Counted from the first letter of the stretch, positions 46,901 through 60,115 are shown. The stretch is 64,000 nucleotides of DNA from Trichopria drosophilae (GCA_030407085.1 CM059585.1:88302501-88366500); one strand, 5' to 3'. Notes: generated by a model not told the origin, from the sequence alone. Made by a program: numbers and translations.

Positions 46901-49083
46901 TTAAGACTTTCTGATTAGTCTACATTAAATTACGCATTTTGAGTTTCAAATTCGATTACCACTAAATAACTTTTTTTATTTGATAACATGTGAAAAGCAG
47001 ATCAGCAATTTTTATTGTTCTGTAATAATCTCTAAGTTTTTATCATGAGTTGAATTAATGCAAGGTTAGAAAGTGATAAAAGTATATGTATTATTCTGGA
47101 CATTTCTTTAAGTAATAAGACGCGAGCAAAAAAGAATTGACGTCATTTGTATTCGCTCAGATCTTTAAAATAAAATGAGCTTTTCGCATGCCCAACAGTA
47201 TTATAAGAAATGTATATAATCGACGCGCATCTGGTAGATCTAGAAGAAGTTGCGTCACATTTTGATATTAGAATTTACAAATAGGATTGAAATAAACATT
47301 CATCGCATAAAAATCATTACAAATAAACTTTCATGTAAAAACTTAATTCCTCCATCGCTTATATAATACTTTCGTTGGTCAATATTTTCTCAACACTTTC
47401 AGCAAAGACTTTTGTCTCGGTTGTGACCACTGAAGTTGACCCAAATTACTACCCAACTATATCTACATGTTTGGATAGTCTCATTGGTCTAATTACCGAG
47501 ATAAAGGGTGATGGAGTAGCAATTAGGTCAATTAGATCATGTTATTGTAGCATATGGATCATTGTCATGGAGACTACGTCCATGTGTAGTTGTCTAATAT
47601 CTTATTGGAAAACACCCCTTTTCCAAAACAATACGAAAATTTCCTAAAAACTCTGAGTAATATTCAACCATTCTTCTCGGGTCACTGAATCTAAATTCGA
47701 AGTCCACTTAACCCCATAACGTCAGGTTTTTCAAAAATCCGCAAAAAAATATTTCATTTTCATATTTTAAAGTAGATTGTTAGATTTCTTTTTAAGGTTA
47801 TGTCAAGAACTTAACGTGGTGGGGCTGAATGGACCTCGGGTATGGTTTCAGCGACTCCAACAACATTACGGAAATGTGATATGCTTCCAAGCGCAAATTA
47901 CTCTTTATTTAAACATTTAAGGTCGAATTATCGGATTTTTTAAGGTTTTTTGAGGTTGGGTCATATTATAGAAAAACATATTATAGTCGGAGTCTGATCT
48001 GCAGTACCGGACTTCCGTTTTTTCTTGTGGGGCTATATCAACAGTATCCATGATATCGTTTTAATCCCAAAAAGTTGTGGCCATGCTGACCAATACTGTG
48101 TAGATTCTGTCATGGTCTGCGGTAAGATGTTTTAAATTCATGTTTCATTTACGGTTATAGATCGCCGGTACATATTATTCCATGGAGTCTCATCGATGAT
48201 TTGTGAAACAGCCATGACTTGTTTTGGGAGAACTGAATAGTAGGCATTACTTACGCTAATAAGGCAAACAAAAAAAAAACCTCTATTTAACCATTAATAT
48301 TGACGTTGCATTGCCCCCCCCCCCCCTAAAAAAAGGTTATATACTATCGTGTCTTTTCGCTATACCAAGCGATTGCACACCAGTAATAGGACAGTGTTTT
48401 CATACCTTGTTTCACTTGTTCTGCAGGTACCCTAAACGTTTCTTAAACTGCAATTGGGCTTTTGATTTGGGCGAGGCCTGCCTTTACTTTAAGTGCCGCT
48501 TTTTTTATTGAACTCTATTGAATTTTTTTATTTTCTTTTTATAACTCCAAATAAGACCTACAGTTTAAAAAGGTTCACAATCTCGTCTGTGTCATCTTTA
48601 TAATCGGATGCATGTGCAATTCAAACTGATTATACAGGACCACAACAATTTTTTTTTTTGGAGGGGGGGGGGATAACATGAATCAGAAGTTGTTCAACTT
48701 GACCCATCACGTCAGATATTTCACATATCATGTCATGTCACATCATCACATATCATATTCTTAAATTGCCAAAAAGGATAGTTTTTAATATTTTCCGCAT
48801 CAGATGTCTTTAAATCCTGACGTGCTGGATTAAATTAGCGAACGATTTCGTTTTCAGCTGCCAAACATTTATAACCTCTGCTGCCTCTGATTCAAGTTAT
48901 ATCCTAAAGTTTGTTTTTTGCGGTCAGTTGGTATTTTCTTCAGTTCGACGTTTGGACCATGGTATAATCAGAAAGATATAGCAATTAGGAGGGTGCACAG
49001 TGAACAACCAATCACAACAGAATAAGTTTCTCAATTCCGAGAATTCACAAACAATACAGTAGCCTGAAAAATCTTACAGAATT
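46901..49083. other. A+T-rich DNA with C and G homopolymers
   Basis: Poly-C at about 48313-48326 and a G-run at about 48659-48672. A low-complexity CATATCATGTCATGTCACATC stretch near 48720-48765. No gene supported. Confidence 0.4.
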
Positions 49084-49091
49084 GTGGTTGG

Positions 49092-49206
49092 CAGTGATTC
49101 CAGAACTTGCCGAAAACTCAACCCCACCATACCGCCAGCTCCCATAGGCACAATGGAAACTGGCGGTATAGTGGGGTTGTGTTTTCGGCAAATTCTGGCA
49201 TCACTG
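49092..49206. mobile_element. hAT-type MITE, 115 bp, with 8-bp target duplication
   Basis: Ends CAGTGATTCCAGAA / TTCTGGCATCACTG, the CAGTGxTGCCA-like ends of hAT transposons. GTGGTTGG is duplicated exactly on both sides (49084-49091 and 49207-49214), the 8-bp length hAT elements make. The arms pair over about 46 bp around a loop of about 22 bp. It is too small to code; the plus-strand frame from 49107 is chance. Confidence 0.93.
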
Positions 49207-49214
49207 GTGGTTGG

Positions 49215-49720
49215 TCGCTCTCGATTTTCCTCCCTACTCTAGCATGCGCCTTGCTATACCTTTCTTATTATACCATGGTTTGGACAGAAGACATCTGCGC
49301 CATGAGGGTCCGCTCTCTCTACTTCATTTTGGTATTAAATGATTGCAGTCTATGTAATGAAGAATTGGTCATTCTACCTTCATTGTTCATTTTCTTGGTA
49401 TCTAATGGTTCTAAAGAAAAATGTATTCAATACAAAATATCGAAAATCACAGGGCCTACACATTTTATGTTTAACCTTACAAAATGTTTAATATTTATGG
49501 ATATATAGCTAAAGCATACAATAATAAGGTTTCAAAAGGGTTTCCGTGGTTTGCGCCATAAAAATCCCATTTCCGCCAAATTTCACAACAATATCGAAAT
49601 ACTTCAGAAACTTACTTAAAATTTTGGGATCTCCCTTTTTAGAAGTTCATCAGATATTTTTTGCACCGCGGCATATATTCATTTTGGAATACTTGTTCCT
49701 TCTCCGAACAACTTGATAAA
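49215..49720. other. A+T-rich DNA, nothing recognised
   Basis: No supported feature. Confidence 0.4.
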
Positions 49721-50390
49721 CGATCTGTGTTGGAAATGGACATATTCCAAACGGTCCAACACCAGAATGCAAATCGAGAAAGTCTAAGCGTGTTTGAAGG
49801 TGCACATGGATGTCGCGTCAGTAGCGTTTGCTGGTAAGCGGCTGAGCCAGTACGTGTTTTCTCAGGGGAAGGGTCTCGGGGTATAAAGCACTAGTATTCG
49901 TGCAGGCATCGTCGATGTCGAAAGTACACACGATTCTAGGAACACGGGACGTTTGCCCAAGAATTTCGAGGAAATCGTGGCTCTCCGTCAAAAGAGGGGA
50001 AAAGTTGCGAGGAAATTTTTCCGACCAACCCCATTTGTGGAAGGGGGTTAAAAAAAGGGAAGGATTCGAGAGAAAGGAAATGAATACGAGAAAGAAAGAA
50101 AGCAGAGGCGAAGAGAGGACTGGATAACTCGTCCCTGAAGTGCAGTAACCTCGGCAAAGAAGAGGCGAAGACCTTATGACCCGTGCAAAATGTATGCCCC
50201 TTACAACAAGTGCCTTTCAGGGTTCAAACTCGCCCCCGCTAAATCGAGCGTGTAGCACGGAGCGGAATTTCATTTAAATCTCCCGCCTTTCTTGCTCTCC
50301 CGGCATCCGCTTCCTCTCTGATTCGCTTCCTACTTCATTAATCTTCCTTCCTGATATTTACAACATTTCAACGACTGCCAGGAAAATTGC
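49721..50390. other. GC-richer non-coding island
   Basis: Raised G+C and purine-rich blocks (50040-50130). Overlapping frames on both strands (49900-50127 and 49936-50157) are reverse-complement shadows of a purine tract, without domains. Possibly regulatory; inference from composition only. Confidence 0.3.
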
Positions 50391-50734
50391 GATTTATCTT
50401 TTGTCGGTATCTCTCTCTTTCTCTTTTTCTTGATTTTTTTATAGGGGCACAGGGAGAAGGCTTCATCGCGTACGTGCTTCGTTGCCTGGGGAATAATGCA
50501 GGTGCTTGGGTAGAATTTTCCTTCGATTACCGCTATAAAAATGGTCCATCGTATATTATCGACATGCAATATTATTTGTTGTTTTTAGACGACTTTGTAG
50601 TGGAAGAAATTTAAAACTTCTAAGAGATGAAAACTACATTTTTAAAAACTGGATCGATCGGTCGGTCTTTAAGGGAAGAGCGCCCGAATAATTTGAAACA
50701 TTTGTCGGTCATGCAGTTGAATAATATTTTGTTG

Positions 50735-50905
50735 ACATCGAGTGCGGAAAATGCCATTTTCCACACTTTTGATATTTTTCGGGCGCATTTTCCGTACGCT
50801 CACGTTAAAAAATATCGTTCGGCACATGTGCGAAAATGTTTTTTTCAACGAATGTGAATGCGGAGCCCGCCTTCGACTCAGCCTGCAACCCTCACATTCG
50901 TAGAA
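50735..50905. repeat. GTGCGGAAAATG palindromic repeat, second copy
   Basis: GAGTGCGGAAAATGCCATTTTCCACAC at its start and CATTTTCCG, AAAATCG-like, CACATGTGCGAA and ACATTCG motifs follow, paralleling 10870-11040 (TTTTCCGCAC, AAAAATCGTTCG, CACGTGCGAACG). AACGAATGTGAATGCGG and CCTCACATTCGTAG also form an inverted pair. Confidence 0.5.
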
Positions 50906-51044
50906 AAAACTTTTACCCACTTGTAAATATACTATATATACCAACTCGAAATATACTATAGTTGCTAGATGTAAAAGGAAAGAAATGGAGCCACCAATTC
51001 AATGTAACATATACTATTGTCCTTCAAACTACCGCTTTTGAAGT

Positions 51045-51605
51045 AGTAAAGCCTTGGTGGGTACCAAATTTCGGTGTAGCATAAACCCGAAAGTTGAAAA
51101 ACCCAAGTTTTGAAATTCCGACTATTGCCGGCTCGTCAAAATCCTAAAATATCAAACTAAACATTTTTAAAATCCTGGCAATGCTTTTAGTCAGAGTTTT
51201 GGGTATCAGAGTTTGACGAGTCGGAATTTAGGTCGTCGTGATTCTGAGCAGTCAGGTTTTGATTTTCATTGTCATTGTCATTGTCCTGTTTGAAATGAAT
51301 AATGGTTTGTTAAATTGAAGAAGTCAACCCATGATGTAATGATACAAGGAGAAGCATTCCCATAGACGCGCAATACACCGAAAATAGTGGGAGCGCGGTA
51401 AACCAATACGAAATAATTTTCATCGACTCATTTGATCTCCCCTCGTCTTCTGATGCGCATCAGTTCACCTTAAAAAATGGTCAGAATTTTGATTTGCCTG
51501 GTATCTGATCGTCGGGGGTTTGAGTCAAAAGTAGGGGATTTGGACTATCGGGTTTATGTCCAATTAGAATTTTAAGGTGTCGGGATTTTTGCACCCACCT
51601 CCTTA
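51045..51605. mobile_element. diverged MITE with GGTGGGT ends
   Basis: GGTGGGTACCAAATTTCGG and GCATAAACCCGA at the left (51055-51095) mirror TCGGGTTTATG and CGGGATTTTTGCACCCACC at the right (51558-51600). Old, imperfect inverted repeat without ORFs; edges approximate. Confidence 0.5.
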
Positions 51606-54600
51606 GACGAACAATAATTGTCCGTAAGTGCGCCAACTCCACCTATTGGTTCATATTGAGTTTTCCGGAATGGTCCGCGTGACTCTTCCGTACTGAGTCT
51701 CTGTAATTCTACCCATGAAAATCCCAAAATGTCCTATTCGATTTTCTTGATATTATCCATTTGACCTTCAGTATGGATATATAATTAATAATTTATTTTC
51801 TCTTAATTAATATGGAATAAGTATAAGTTGAAGTGTCATTTGTTAAATTGGTGATGGTTACTCCATAAACACAAATCCGTGTTTAAAATGTAGGCTAAAA
51901 TAAGATCATCTTAAAGATTTATAAAAAACGAAGTTACATTATTCTCGGACCTATGTTCATTAAACATGGCTAAATATAACATTTATAGAAAGTACAAAAT
52001 AACACCAAAATAAGTAAACTAAATAATCACTCTGAAGTGCACAGTTATTTGCAACTCGCTAAACATCTAATTTCTGTTTTTCAATAACTAGAAAATAATT
52101 ATAACCCGTCAATGGGAAATCGTCACAAAAGGAAATTTTAGAATTCCCCCTAAAAAAAAAAGTGCACTCAAAATGTAGATAACAGTATTACTGTTCATTG
52201 TTGTAGTTCAGAACAAACTTCTATTTTAACTTTGATATCATGTTACCACTTATGTATGCTCAAAAGTTAACACAACCAATTTTGAAAATCCCTGTGAGAG
52301 AAACCACAATGCGTTTCTCTCGGTATAGTGAAAATTTTACTTCAGGGTATCATAATATATTCTGGACGATGTGTCATATATGTAATTTTTATTTAATGTA
52401 AGTTTAGACTGTATAATCACTTCTTGTCTATAAACTGAAGTATGTAATAAAAAGTTTGAATAAAATTTAGTCAATATTTAAATATACCTAGTTTTAATTA
52501 ATCAGGATTAAGAACTGTCTTAAGTAAATATTAAAGCAAGAGCAAATCAGTTTCCGATAATTTGATGGGAAGCCATAGATAATATGTCAACATTAACCAA
52601 ATTTGGTCATTTAAATATCTCATAGATTCTAAGTAAATTTCGTTACTAATAATTATTTTCAAAATAAGGTTACTTTTCAAGCTACTATTTCTTTCTTTTA
52701 TGCATAATTAAACAGATTTTTTACATCAGATTTTTATATACCAAATAAATTATTTCACATTTTTACTCTGAGCCTGAAAATACACACATTGAAGAATGTA
52801 ACGTGTGCAGTTGGACATTACAAATAGATTTTACAGCCGTCTCTTATGGCGAAAGCGTGCTGGATCTCCATTTGCAAGTGAAACTTTAAAAGCTTTTTCC
52901 CTTACAAAGTATCTTTCTTCAGAAAAGATACAAATTTTAAAAAAAATCAGCTACCACAATACTTCAAAATACTGCTTAAATCTATGCCGGCAGATTATAT
53001 TAAATTTCTAACAAATGATATTTAGATTATTTCACAAATAAAACGTTTCATTATTTTTTAAAATTGTTTAGTATTGTGATTTTTGTTATATTCGGCGACT
53101 TTTTTTATTCTTAAATTTGCTTGATATATTTATTACACATTTTCTCAGTGTTATTTAGTTCACTAAATAGTCTAAAAGATGAGGATGTGCCTTTACTAAA
53201 GAATCCGAAAAGCATATACAGTTTGCATCATTACTTCTGTTATTGCAGAATATCTCATATAAGTAACATACAGTTATGCGTCACCTTTTATATTACTCCT
53301 AATAAACAAGCCATTTTTCTGTTCATTTCAGTACATGGAGACTTCGAACAGAATTAGAGTAACTGAAATTTTACGTTTCTGTTCATTTTTTTTATTTGCT
53401 GCAAGGATCAAAATGTAATAATATACAGCATATAGAGCGACATTGTTTACGTAATCTCGAGCGTAATTCCAAATGTCAACAAATGTTGTTCGGTGAATTC
53501 ATCGAAATTCAATTTGTATAAATAAAAACTAAATGGAACGTTGGAGAATTTTCAGAAATTCGTGGAATGATTTTTTTTTCGCGTGTATTAATGTAAACAA
53601 ATAACTCGTCGAGCATTACACGGAATTTCCTCTCTGCTTTTTTTTTTCTATCTATTTTAAAATGTTCAGGAATATGTTTCAATGAAACATTATATAATAA
53701 ATTATATGAATATTTCCAAAATCTGTCGTTAACCATGAATCTCTTTAGGGTAATTCTATTCAACGTCCGGAAAAAAAATAATCATACCTAAAGAATGACG
53801 TGTATTTAAGTAAACAAATAAAGTACTTATTTAAGTTGGAAAATAAAACATAACTATAAATGAATATCAATTTACAAAGATGGTATATAATATGTTTATA
53901 AAAGCATGCGTTGCCTAAACATAAACGAAGTCTTTATTTCCTGGAATAGTTATTGTGAAGCGCGACCTCTTATATCCTTGTACTTGTTCTGTTCTTTGCG
54001 GATCACAAACCACAACAAAATAAATGTCTACAACCGCACAGGTCAACCGTCATTCAATCATTCATTCATTCACTGCCGACCTGTATCTCGATAATAGCAT
54101 CCGTGAAAATTATTGTTTACAAAACATATCATTCTTTTTAACACTCGAGCAGAAACGATACAAAGCTGAATGTTTCAAAGTATTTGAAGTGGGTTCAATT
54201 TTCTTCCTTCTAATACAAAACCTGAAAATGTTCAATTCATGGCTCTCCTTAAATAGAATATAAATTTCTTGAATCTTCTGTTATTCGGAATTGAACCGCT
54301 GCTTTGTGGCACGGTTTGAAATACCTTGAACTGCTGAATAATTATGAAAAGGGAATCAAAAACTGTCGTTTGAATCACATCTTAATTTGTTATTTGAACG
54401 TGGGCCTTGATGTTCATTGGTCATATTATTTTATAGAACAATCGGGTTTTCAGTGGGACTTTATCTATTATACCTAATCTAGGCATAGAACGAGAAAAAT
54501 CGACCGTAAAACTATTGAAAATGGAATTTTGTAATTCATAGAAAAGTGTTTCCCTTTCTCATGCGCTACCCGAAAGAACTCATTAAATTTTAAAAGTGGC

Positions 54601-54880
54601 GGAATTTTTTAAAGTATTGTTCATGAGTTTAATAAAATAATGGGCGATTTTTATTTCTTTGGAAAAAAACTTTTGATTATAACGATTATCAAGTCAGCAT
54701 TAAAAAAATATCTCCATTGCAATTTACAAAACCCGGGAAATACCTCTATAAAGGTATAAAAGACAAAACTAATTTATCGCAAGGGTGATTTAGTAATAAC
54801 TCGAATAATTTGAATGGACCAGGTATTGTTCATGAAGAAGTTCGTTAGTAGCATTGTATTAAAGTCTATGGTTAGTTCCC
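51606..54880. other. A+T-rich DNA, nothing recognised
   Basis: Short ORFs only (84 codons or fewer), none with a recognisable family. Confidence 0.4.
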
Positions 54881-57099
54881 GAGACTCCCTTCGATGAAAA
54901 CGATGCGGTCGCGTATATAGCTATTTCTGCAGCATTTTCCGTTTCTGTCTTTCCTTTGGCGAATTACAAACGAGACATTCCACGATTACGGGCTGCAAAT
55001 TTACGTTGACCCACAATTGAAGCTTTCGGTGGAAAGTGAAAATTAACAGGCAATTTTATCTATAGTCTATATCTGGCTGGATGTTCGAGATACATATTGT
55101 ATTTCAGAATAAAATTATCGATTGTAACCGACAATTCAATTTCCATAATATCAGTTACTAACTCTCGATTATATCTTCGTAAACAACGCCATCGTATACG
55201 TTAAAGACACGGCATTTTATTTTCGTGAAATTGAAACATGACACAATTAAATAAAATACAGGAAATCTAAATATAGGTAGTTTTTATTAATTGTCCTACT
55301 ATCAGTGAAATTAACTTCTGTTTGTTAACGTCCAAACAGTTATCGCTTAACTTTTGATGCTATCATAGGTCATCGAAATTTAAATCACCATCCAGTGCCG
55401 TCATCTAATAAAAAACTACACCAATATCAAATCCGAGTTACAAGACCAATTATTGTCCTTCTATTGGCTATGAAAATTAACTATCTCAATCCGACGCTTT
55501 TGATACTGGACTAGTTGTTTTGTATTTGCATTCATTTCTATTTTTTCATGGACCCATAGTTTCATTAAGACTCTAAAACTCGTCTAGGTTTCTGACATAG
55601 AATCTTTGCAGAGTATTCTACTAGCACAAACCATAATTTTTTCTTCAGTTTCAAGATTTGGTCTTGCAGATTTCCTATTGGAATTTAGGTACATCTCACC
55701 ATCCTTCATGATCGCTAATGATTAGCTTTTTGTTTAAGACCAGTTTAACATGTGTTCTAAATGCATCATCCAATACTCAGTAAGCGCCCTCAAATTTTCT
55801 CTCATCATCTTAATGGTGTCGTTCCTGTTTATGGCGGCGAGAGTTTCATATGAACACTTTTGCTTATTTGCAACAGTTTTTATAACATAACAATAAGGAA
55901 AATATCTCCATATCTTGGAGATATGACATATCCCCTCATATTTTTGATTACGTCATCAAATTCTCCACATGGTTAAACATTCCCACGTGGTTAAAATATC
56001 TACGTGATGAATGCCAATGATCACTTGATATGTTCATGGTCCATCAATGGTACTTATATAAATTTTTAGGAAATAATGTGCCATTTCGCTTTCGAACTGC
56101 CACTCCATCAACCGCCTATAGTCAAAACGGTGTTGTGGAAGATTCCACAAGATGGTTATTTATCTCTATGGCATTTGGACCACGTGAACATTTTGATCAT
56201 GCAGACATATGTGATCATGTGTGGATTTCGACCACGTAGTCAAAAATTGATACGCCAGAATGTCCAAAATTAATATTGCAGTCCTACCATATAGTCATTA
56301 ACCAAAGGAATCCCCATCTGAAGAGTTCAATAGGACTAACTCCAAATACTAAAAGACGAAGGGTCTACTATCATTACCATCATTAAACAACAATCATCAC
56401 TGTTCGATATGAGGCCTAGTATTAGACATTACCTGTCATTATCAGATATCAGAATCTTATTACATAATCCAAATCATTATTGGATAATATATTTCGTTCA
56501 TGACTTCATAATTAAGCAAACGAAGAAGACGTCCCGGACCCAAACTAAAGAAACCTTTCCAAATAAGTTAATTGATTTCTTTCAACATTTATTTATTTTC
56601 AACTTCAACAAAACTTTATGTTATACTCAATACTTAAAGTATACATACAAAACACAAGTAACCTTGGTTTAGATTTGTAACAATTCCTTTGCAAATAATG
56701 ACTCATACGGCATTGCATAGATACAGTAATACTTCAAAAACCTCATCATATGCAGATTACCCCCCTTCGTAATAAATAGCACTCCACTATTTCCTACCCA
56801 TTAAATGGCGTTATCCAAGCTCGTAGTCAAACATAGTTTTTCAACTAAACTCATGCCGAATACGCACCATCGAAACAAAGCATTTGCATCTTGATTGAAA
56901 CGCTAAAAATGAATAATTCATTGGAAGGTCTGGAAAAAGCCTCGATTAAAACGTTCAAACGGCAGAAAGGCATCGCTCTCTTAATTATAAAAATACTTGA
57001 TACAAATTGTTCTTTACTTTCTACAAATCTTTTCAGAATTCGACATTCTTCCTGCATTAATCGAAATTTTTCCAATCCCTCTTTCCTTCTATTTAGTGG
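54881..57099. other. mostly unique DNA, nothing recognised
   Basis: A mildly GC-richer patch at 54880-55050 and a short palindrome ATATCTCCATATCTTGGAGATAT at about 55902-55924. No gene. Confidence 0.4.
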
Positions 57100-57560
57100 G
57101 AGAAGACACTAGGGAAGCTCGATTCTCCCCGCGCTGAATTCATTTAAACCCCAAAACAACGAAATTTAGAAAGCGATTCGACGATTTATGCAAATTGGAT
57201 GTACGCGTTTTAATAAGTACGTTTTAAAGCGCCAGCCTGCTTTCGTTACTTATCCAACGGCTGCGCCCGCCTGTATAAATATGTATGTTTGTCACAGTCG
57301 CGAAATCCCTGGCCACGGTAGATTACAATAGCGAGAAGAGTAATTTCCCGAGTTGGCGTCAGGTCCTCGCGAAACCCATTACAAAATTAGTGCCCCGGGA
57401 TATCGAAGGGAATTTGGGGGCAGGGGGCTTGGGGTTGGTACATGCAGAGAGTTAATGCGGATTAGACTTGTGCTAGTTGCGGAGGAAAAAGAAGGTCGAA
57501 TTATTCCAATAATTCCCACGAACTCTTATCTTACTAATTAATCGTCACAACCGCGATGAT
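57100..57560. other. GC-richer non-coding island
   Basis: Higher G+C with CCTGTATAAATATG (TATA-like, about 57270), no repeat and no convincing ORF. Could be a promoter or enhancer; composition is the only evidence. Confidence 0.3.
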
Positions 57561-58121
57561 CGATCTCTATTGTAAGGAAACCTTTGATTTGAATGTTTAA
57601 TTACTCATACGAATTTTTTTGTTGTATTAATCATCTTCCAACTATTTTCTAACCATTCTTACTTTTAAATCTGATAACTTCCCTTTTAGGTGTTTCCAAA
57701 ATATCGATATTTTTTATTAATTATCCCTGGTATGAATCGAACAGTCAGGGAATGGTGCACTGGTCGATATTATATGTACTATACTTCTAGCCTGCGGTTA
57801 AAACACTCATGCCTTCGCCGCTTGCGAGAAAAGCTACATATGAAACTGCAAACGATTTACATGTTCAAACAGCAACTTATACATCACAATGCGAAGGACG
57901 ACCAAAAAACTTGGGCTCGGCATGATACGTATTGGTGGCTCAAAATGTATTACCTCATGCTACGGATTGATGTTATTCTCTCAAATAAACAACCCGTAAT
58001 ATTAATCCTTTCGAGCTACTTTTTAGTGTATTAGAATTAGCAACCTACAGACTGAAATTTTCTACCAATCTAGCTCAGTTAAGCTCACCTGCTAGCACCA
58101 TTATAATTGTAGTATAGTTAG
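57561..58121. other. unique DNA, unrecognised 114-codon open frame
   Basis: The frame at 57690-58034 (MFPKYRYFLLII...) has no domain, signal or known relative that I recognise; I do not call it a gene. Confidence 0.35.
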
Positions 58122-58260
58122 CCTATCAATTTGTGCCGTCTTCTTACAGAAGGTGTTCGACGGAATTCCGACTCTAAAGCCAGTTTTCGACTTAAGTGCG
58201 GCTGTTAAGAGTCAAAATGATGTCGAAAACCGACTGTAAGAAGTTGGCGTATTTGATAGG
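58122..58260. mobile_element. 139-bp hairpin MITE (CCTATCAA ends)
   Basis: CCTATCAATTTGTGCCG and CTTCTTACAG at the left are mirrored by CTGTAAGAAG, GGCGTATTTGATAGG at the right. The inner parts pair too (GTTTTCGAC/GTCGAAAAC, GACTCT/AGAGTC). No clear target duplication. Confidence 0.78.
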
Positions 58261-58551
58261 GTAATGGAGTAGAGTGGGAGCCTAGTGTGGAATTGATCAA
58301 ATATATCAAACGATAGCCAGGGATGTTTCTCCCAGACTAGCTCCTGACAAATTCTTGCCACCTTCTAACCGCCATTACAGTTTTAGTAGTTAAAAAAGCA
58401 GAATGGAAATCTAGTATGGAGCTAGCACAATCAGTAACTGGTAGCTTTTTACTAGGGGCATGTTAACATTTTTTCAAATTTTATAAAAAATAATGGAAGT
58501 TTTGAAGAATGTTAGGAAGCCAAAACGATATGAGAGATATTAGAATCGGAA

Positions 58552-58677
58552 CCCGAATGGCACAATCCGTCCCGGGATGTCCTGGGGAGCTCCTGAGGAC
58601 GTCTAAATATCCGCTTGGTCGTCGGGAGCTCCTCAGTGGCTTCTGAGGACGTCTTGGGACGGGCTTGTGCGTTTGGG
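58552..58677. mobile_element. GC-rich hairpin MITE (GGACGTC-rich)
   Basis: CCCGAATGGCACAATCCGTCCC mirrored by GGGACGGGCTTGTGCGTTTGGG; inside, GGAGCTCC, GAGGACGTCT and CAGTGGC motifs repeat in both directions. Clearly GC-rich compared with its flanks. The open frames over it are chance. Confidence 0.7.
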
Positions 58678-59176
58678 AAGAATAGTTCATGAGATGTAAC
58701 GTAACAAACCATTTCCTGACTCTATTTTTTTTCATATTTCCTTCCTTCTTTTATAAATTCTCTCCTATACCAAAAGCAACTAATATCAAATTCAACGGTC
58801 GATTTTTCAAAAAAACATTTCATGATGAATTTTCTGGCTATATCCGAAAAAATTTGCACGATCGAGATGTAAGTGATTCGGGTTTCACTAAACACTGCAG
58901 GTCCTGCGAAATAATTCATAGATTATGCATGGAAAGAAATTTATGTTTTGTATCATATTTTGGCCTTATACTTTTGTTTTATGGCTTTTTGACCTCTAAA
59001 AGCGTCGACTGTGACTAAATCGCATGAAACCACACTGTTCGAGAGTGACCCCATGCTTTTAGACGACAGCAAAGCGTGATACGAAACCTAGAAATTTTGT
59101 TCGTATGCTGAGGTTTGGTGCGCAGTACGGAAAGGGACGATGAGGAGCGGGTATAGTTGTCTTCAGGAAATGTAGA
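58678..59176. other. unique DNA, nothing recognised
   Basis: A 109-codon frame (58689-59018) shows no family and is not called. Confidence 0.35.
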
Positions 59177-59550
59177 CCCTGTGAAAAATTTTAAGTACGA
59201 TTCTCATGAGAATCTCATGAGAAATTGAAACAAGTGCCTTATAGTTACATTATATAAATCTATTAGTCATACAAGCATCGTACGGAATATGTAAAGTTTT
59301 ATTACATGAAAGAAAATAATTTAATTGGTGTTTTATGAGCATACAATCATAAATGTTTTGAGTTTAAATTTTATGGAAATTACATAAAAATCTCATCACA
59401 ATCAGGTCAATTTTCATACAAATCGCAAATATTGTCGAATAGGGTTTCAATAACATAGTGCGAGACGACATTTATATAAAATTTACAAGGTACTTGTTTC
59501 AAATTCTCATGTGATTCTCATGAGAATCCAACCTACAATTTTTCGCAGGG
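59177..59550. mobile_element. 374-bp MITE with long TIRs (CCCTGTGAAAAATT)
   Basis: Left arm 59177-59245 (CCCTGTGAAAAATTTTAAGT, GATTCTCATGAGAATC, TTGAAACAAGTGCCTT) is mirrored by 59487-59550 (AAGGTACTTGTTTCAA, GATTCTCATGAGAATC, ACAATTTTTCGCAGGG). Non-coding middle. Confidence 0.82.
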
Positions 59551-59687
59551 GAAATAGCCACTTGAACCAAGTTACATTTCATTCCATTATCAATTTAAAA
59601 GTCCTGAATAAGCAGCTGGAGAGAAAAAAGATATTGAAAAAGATACCTTAAAGTTGCTGTTTTAAATATATCTTATGAAGGGTACAG

Positions 59688-59800
59688 GACGTTTTGGCGC
59701 GGCCTTTTTGGTGCCTGAACGTTTTGCGTCATTTTGGCGCCAGATTTTTTGGCTCCGCCATTTTGGCGCCAGACTATTTGACTCCGGTTTTTCACGAGAT
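59688..59800 (+). repeat. short-period TTTTGGCGCC repeat
   Basis: Imperfect units such as GACGTTTTGGCGC, CATTTTGGCGCCAGA and CCATTTTGGCGCCAGAC occur every 15-30 bp. It lies about 50 bp upstream of the second 71-bp repeat element. Confidence 0.6.
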
Positions 59801-59849
59801 TCATTTTAGATCGAAATTCGTATAGTAAAATGGGGAAAGCGAAAGAATG

Positions 59850-60115
59850 ACAACGTCATGAAACTAACCTCATCTAACCAGTCAGGATTCTGCCTACTCC
59901 TAATATTGTCTAAGAGCATATGCTTGCCTTAAAACTAACCTAAGCTAATCAATCAGAACTCCGTCTACTCTTAATAATGCCTAAAACCATATAAGTGTCC
60001 TAAAACTAACCTAACCTAACCAGTCAGAACTTCGCTTATCCCTAAAAATGCTTAAAAGCATATGGCTGGAAATTTTGACTAGGAAATTACTTCCAGGAAA
60101 TAAAGACCGGTCACC
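59850..60115 (+). repeat. dispersed element carrying 71-bp minisatellite, copy 2
   Basis: Three units: 59864-59934 (71 bp), 59935-60005 (71 bp) and 60006 to about 60065, each starting CTAACCT and containing CAGTCAG, ACTCC, AATGCCTAAAA-like and CATATG. Flanks match copy 1 at 10245-10550 (GACAACGTCATG before, GAAATAAAGAC after), without the GATATTTTGTC tract found there. Confidence 0.75.

Noticed and set aside
49107..49508. 133-codon open frame
   Set aside because: Its first third is the palindromic hAT MITE and the rest has no family; not a gene.
57188..57195. POU octamer ATGCAAAT here, at 22743 (inverted) and at 18421
   Set aside because: In DNA this A+T-rich, several copies are expected by chance in 64 kb, so the sites alone are not evidence for enhancers.
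57690..58034. 114-codon open frame
   Set aside because: No recognisable domain, no splice or start context, composition like its surroundings.
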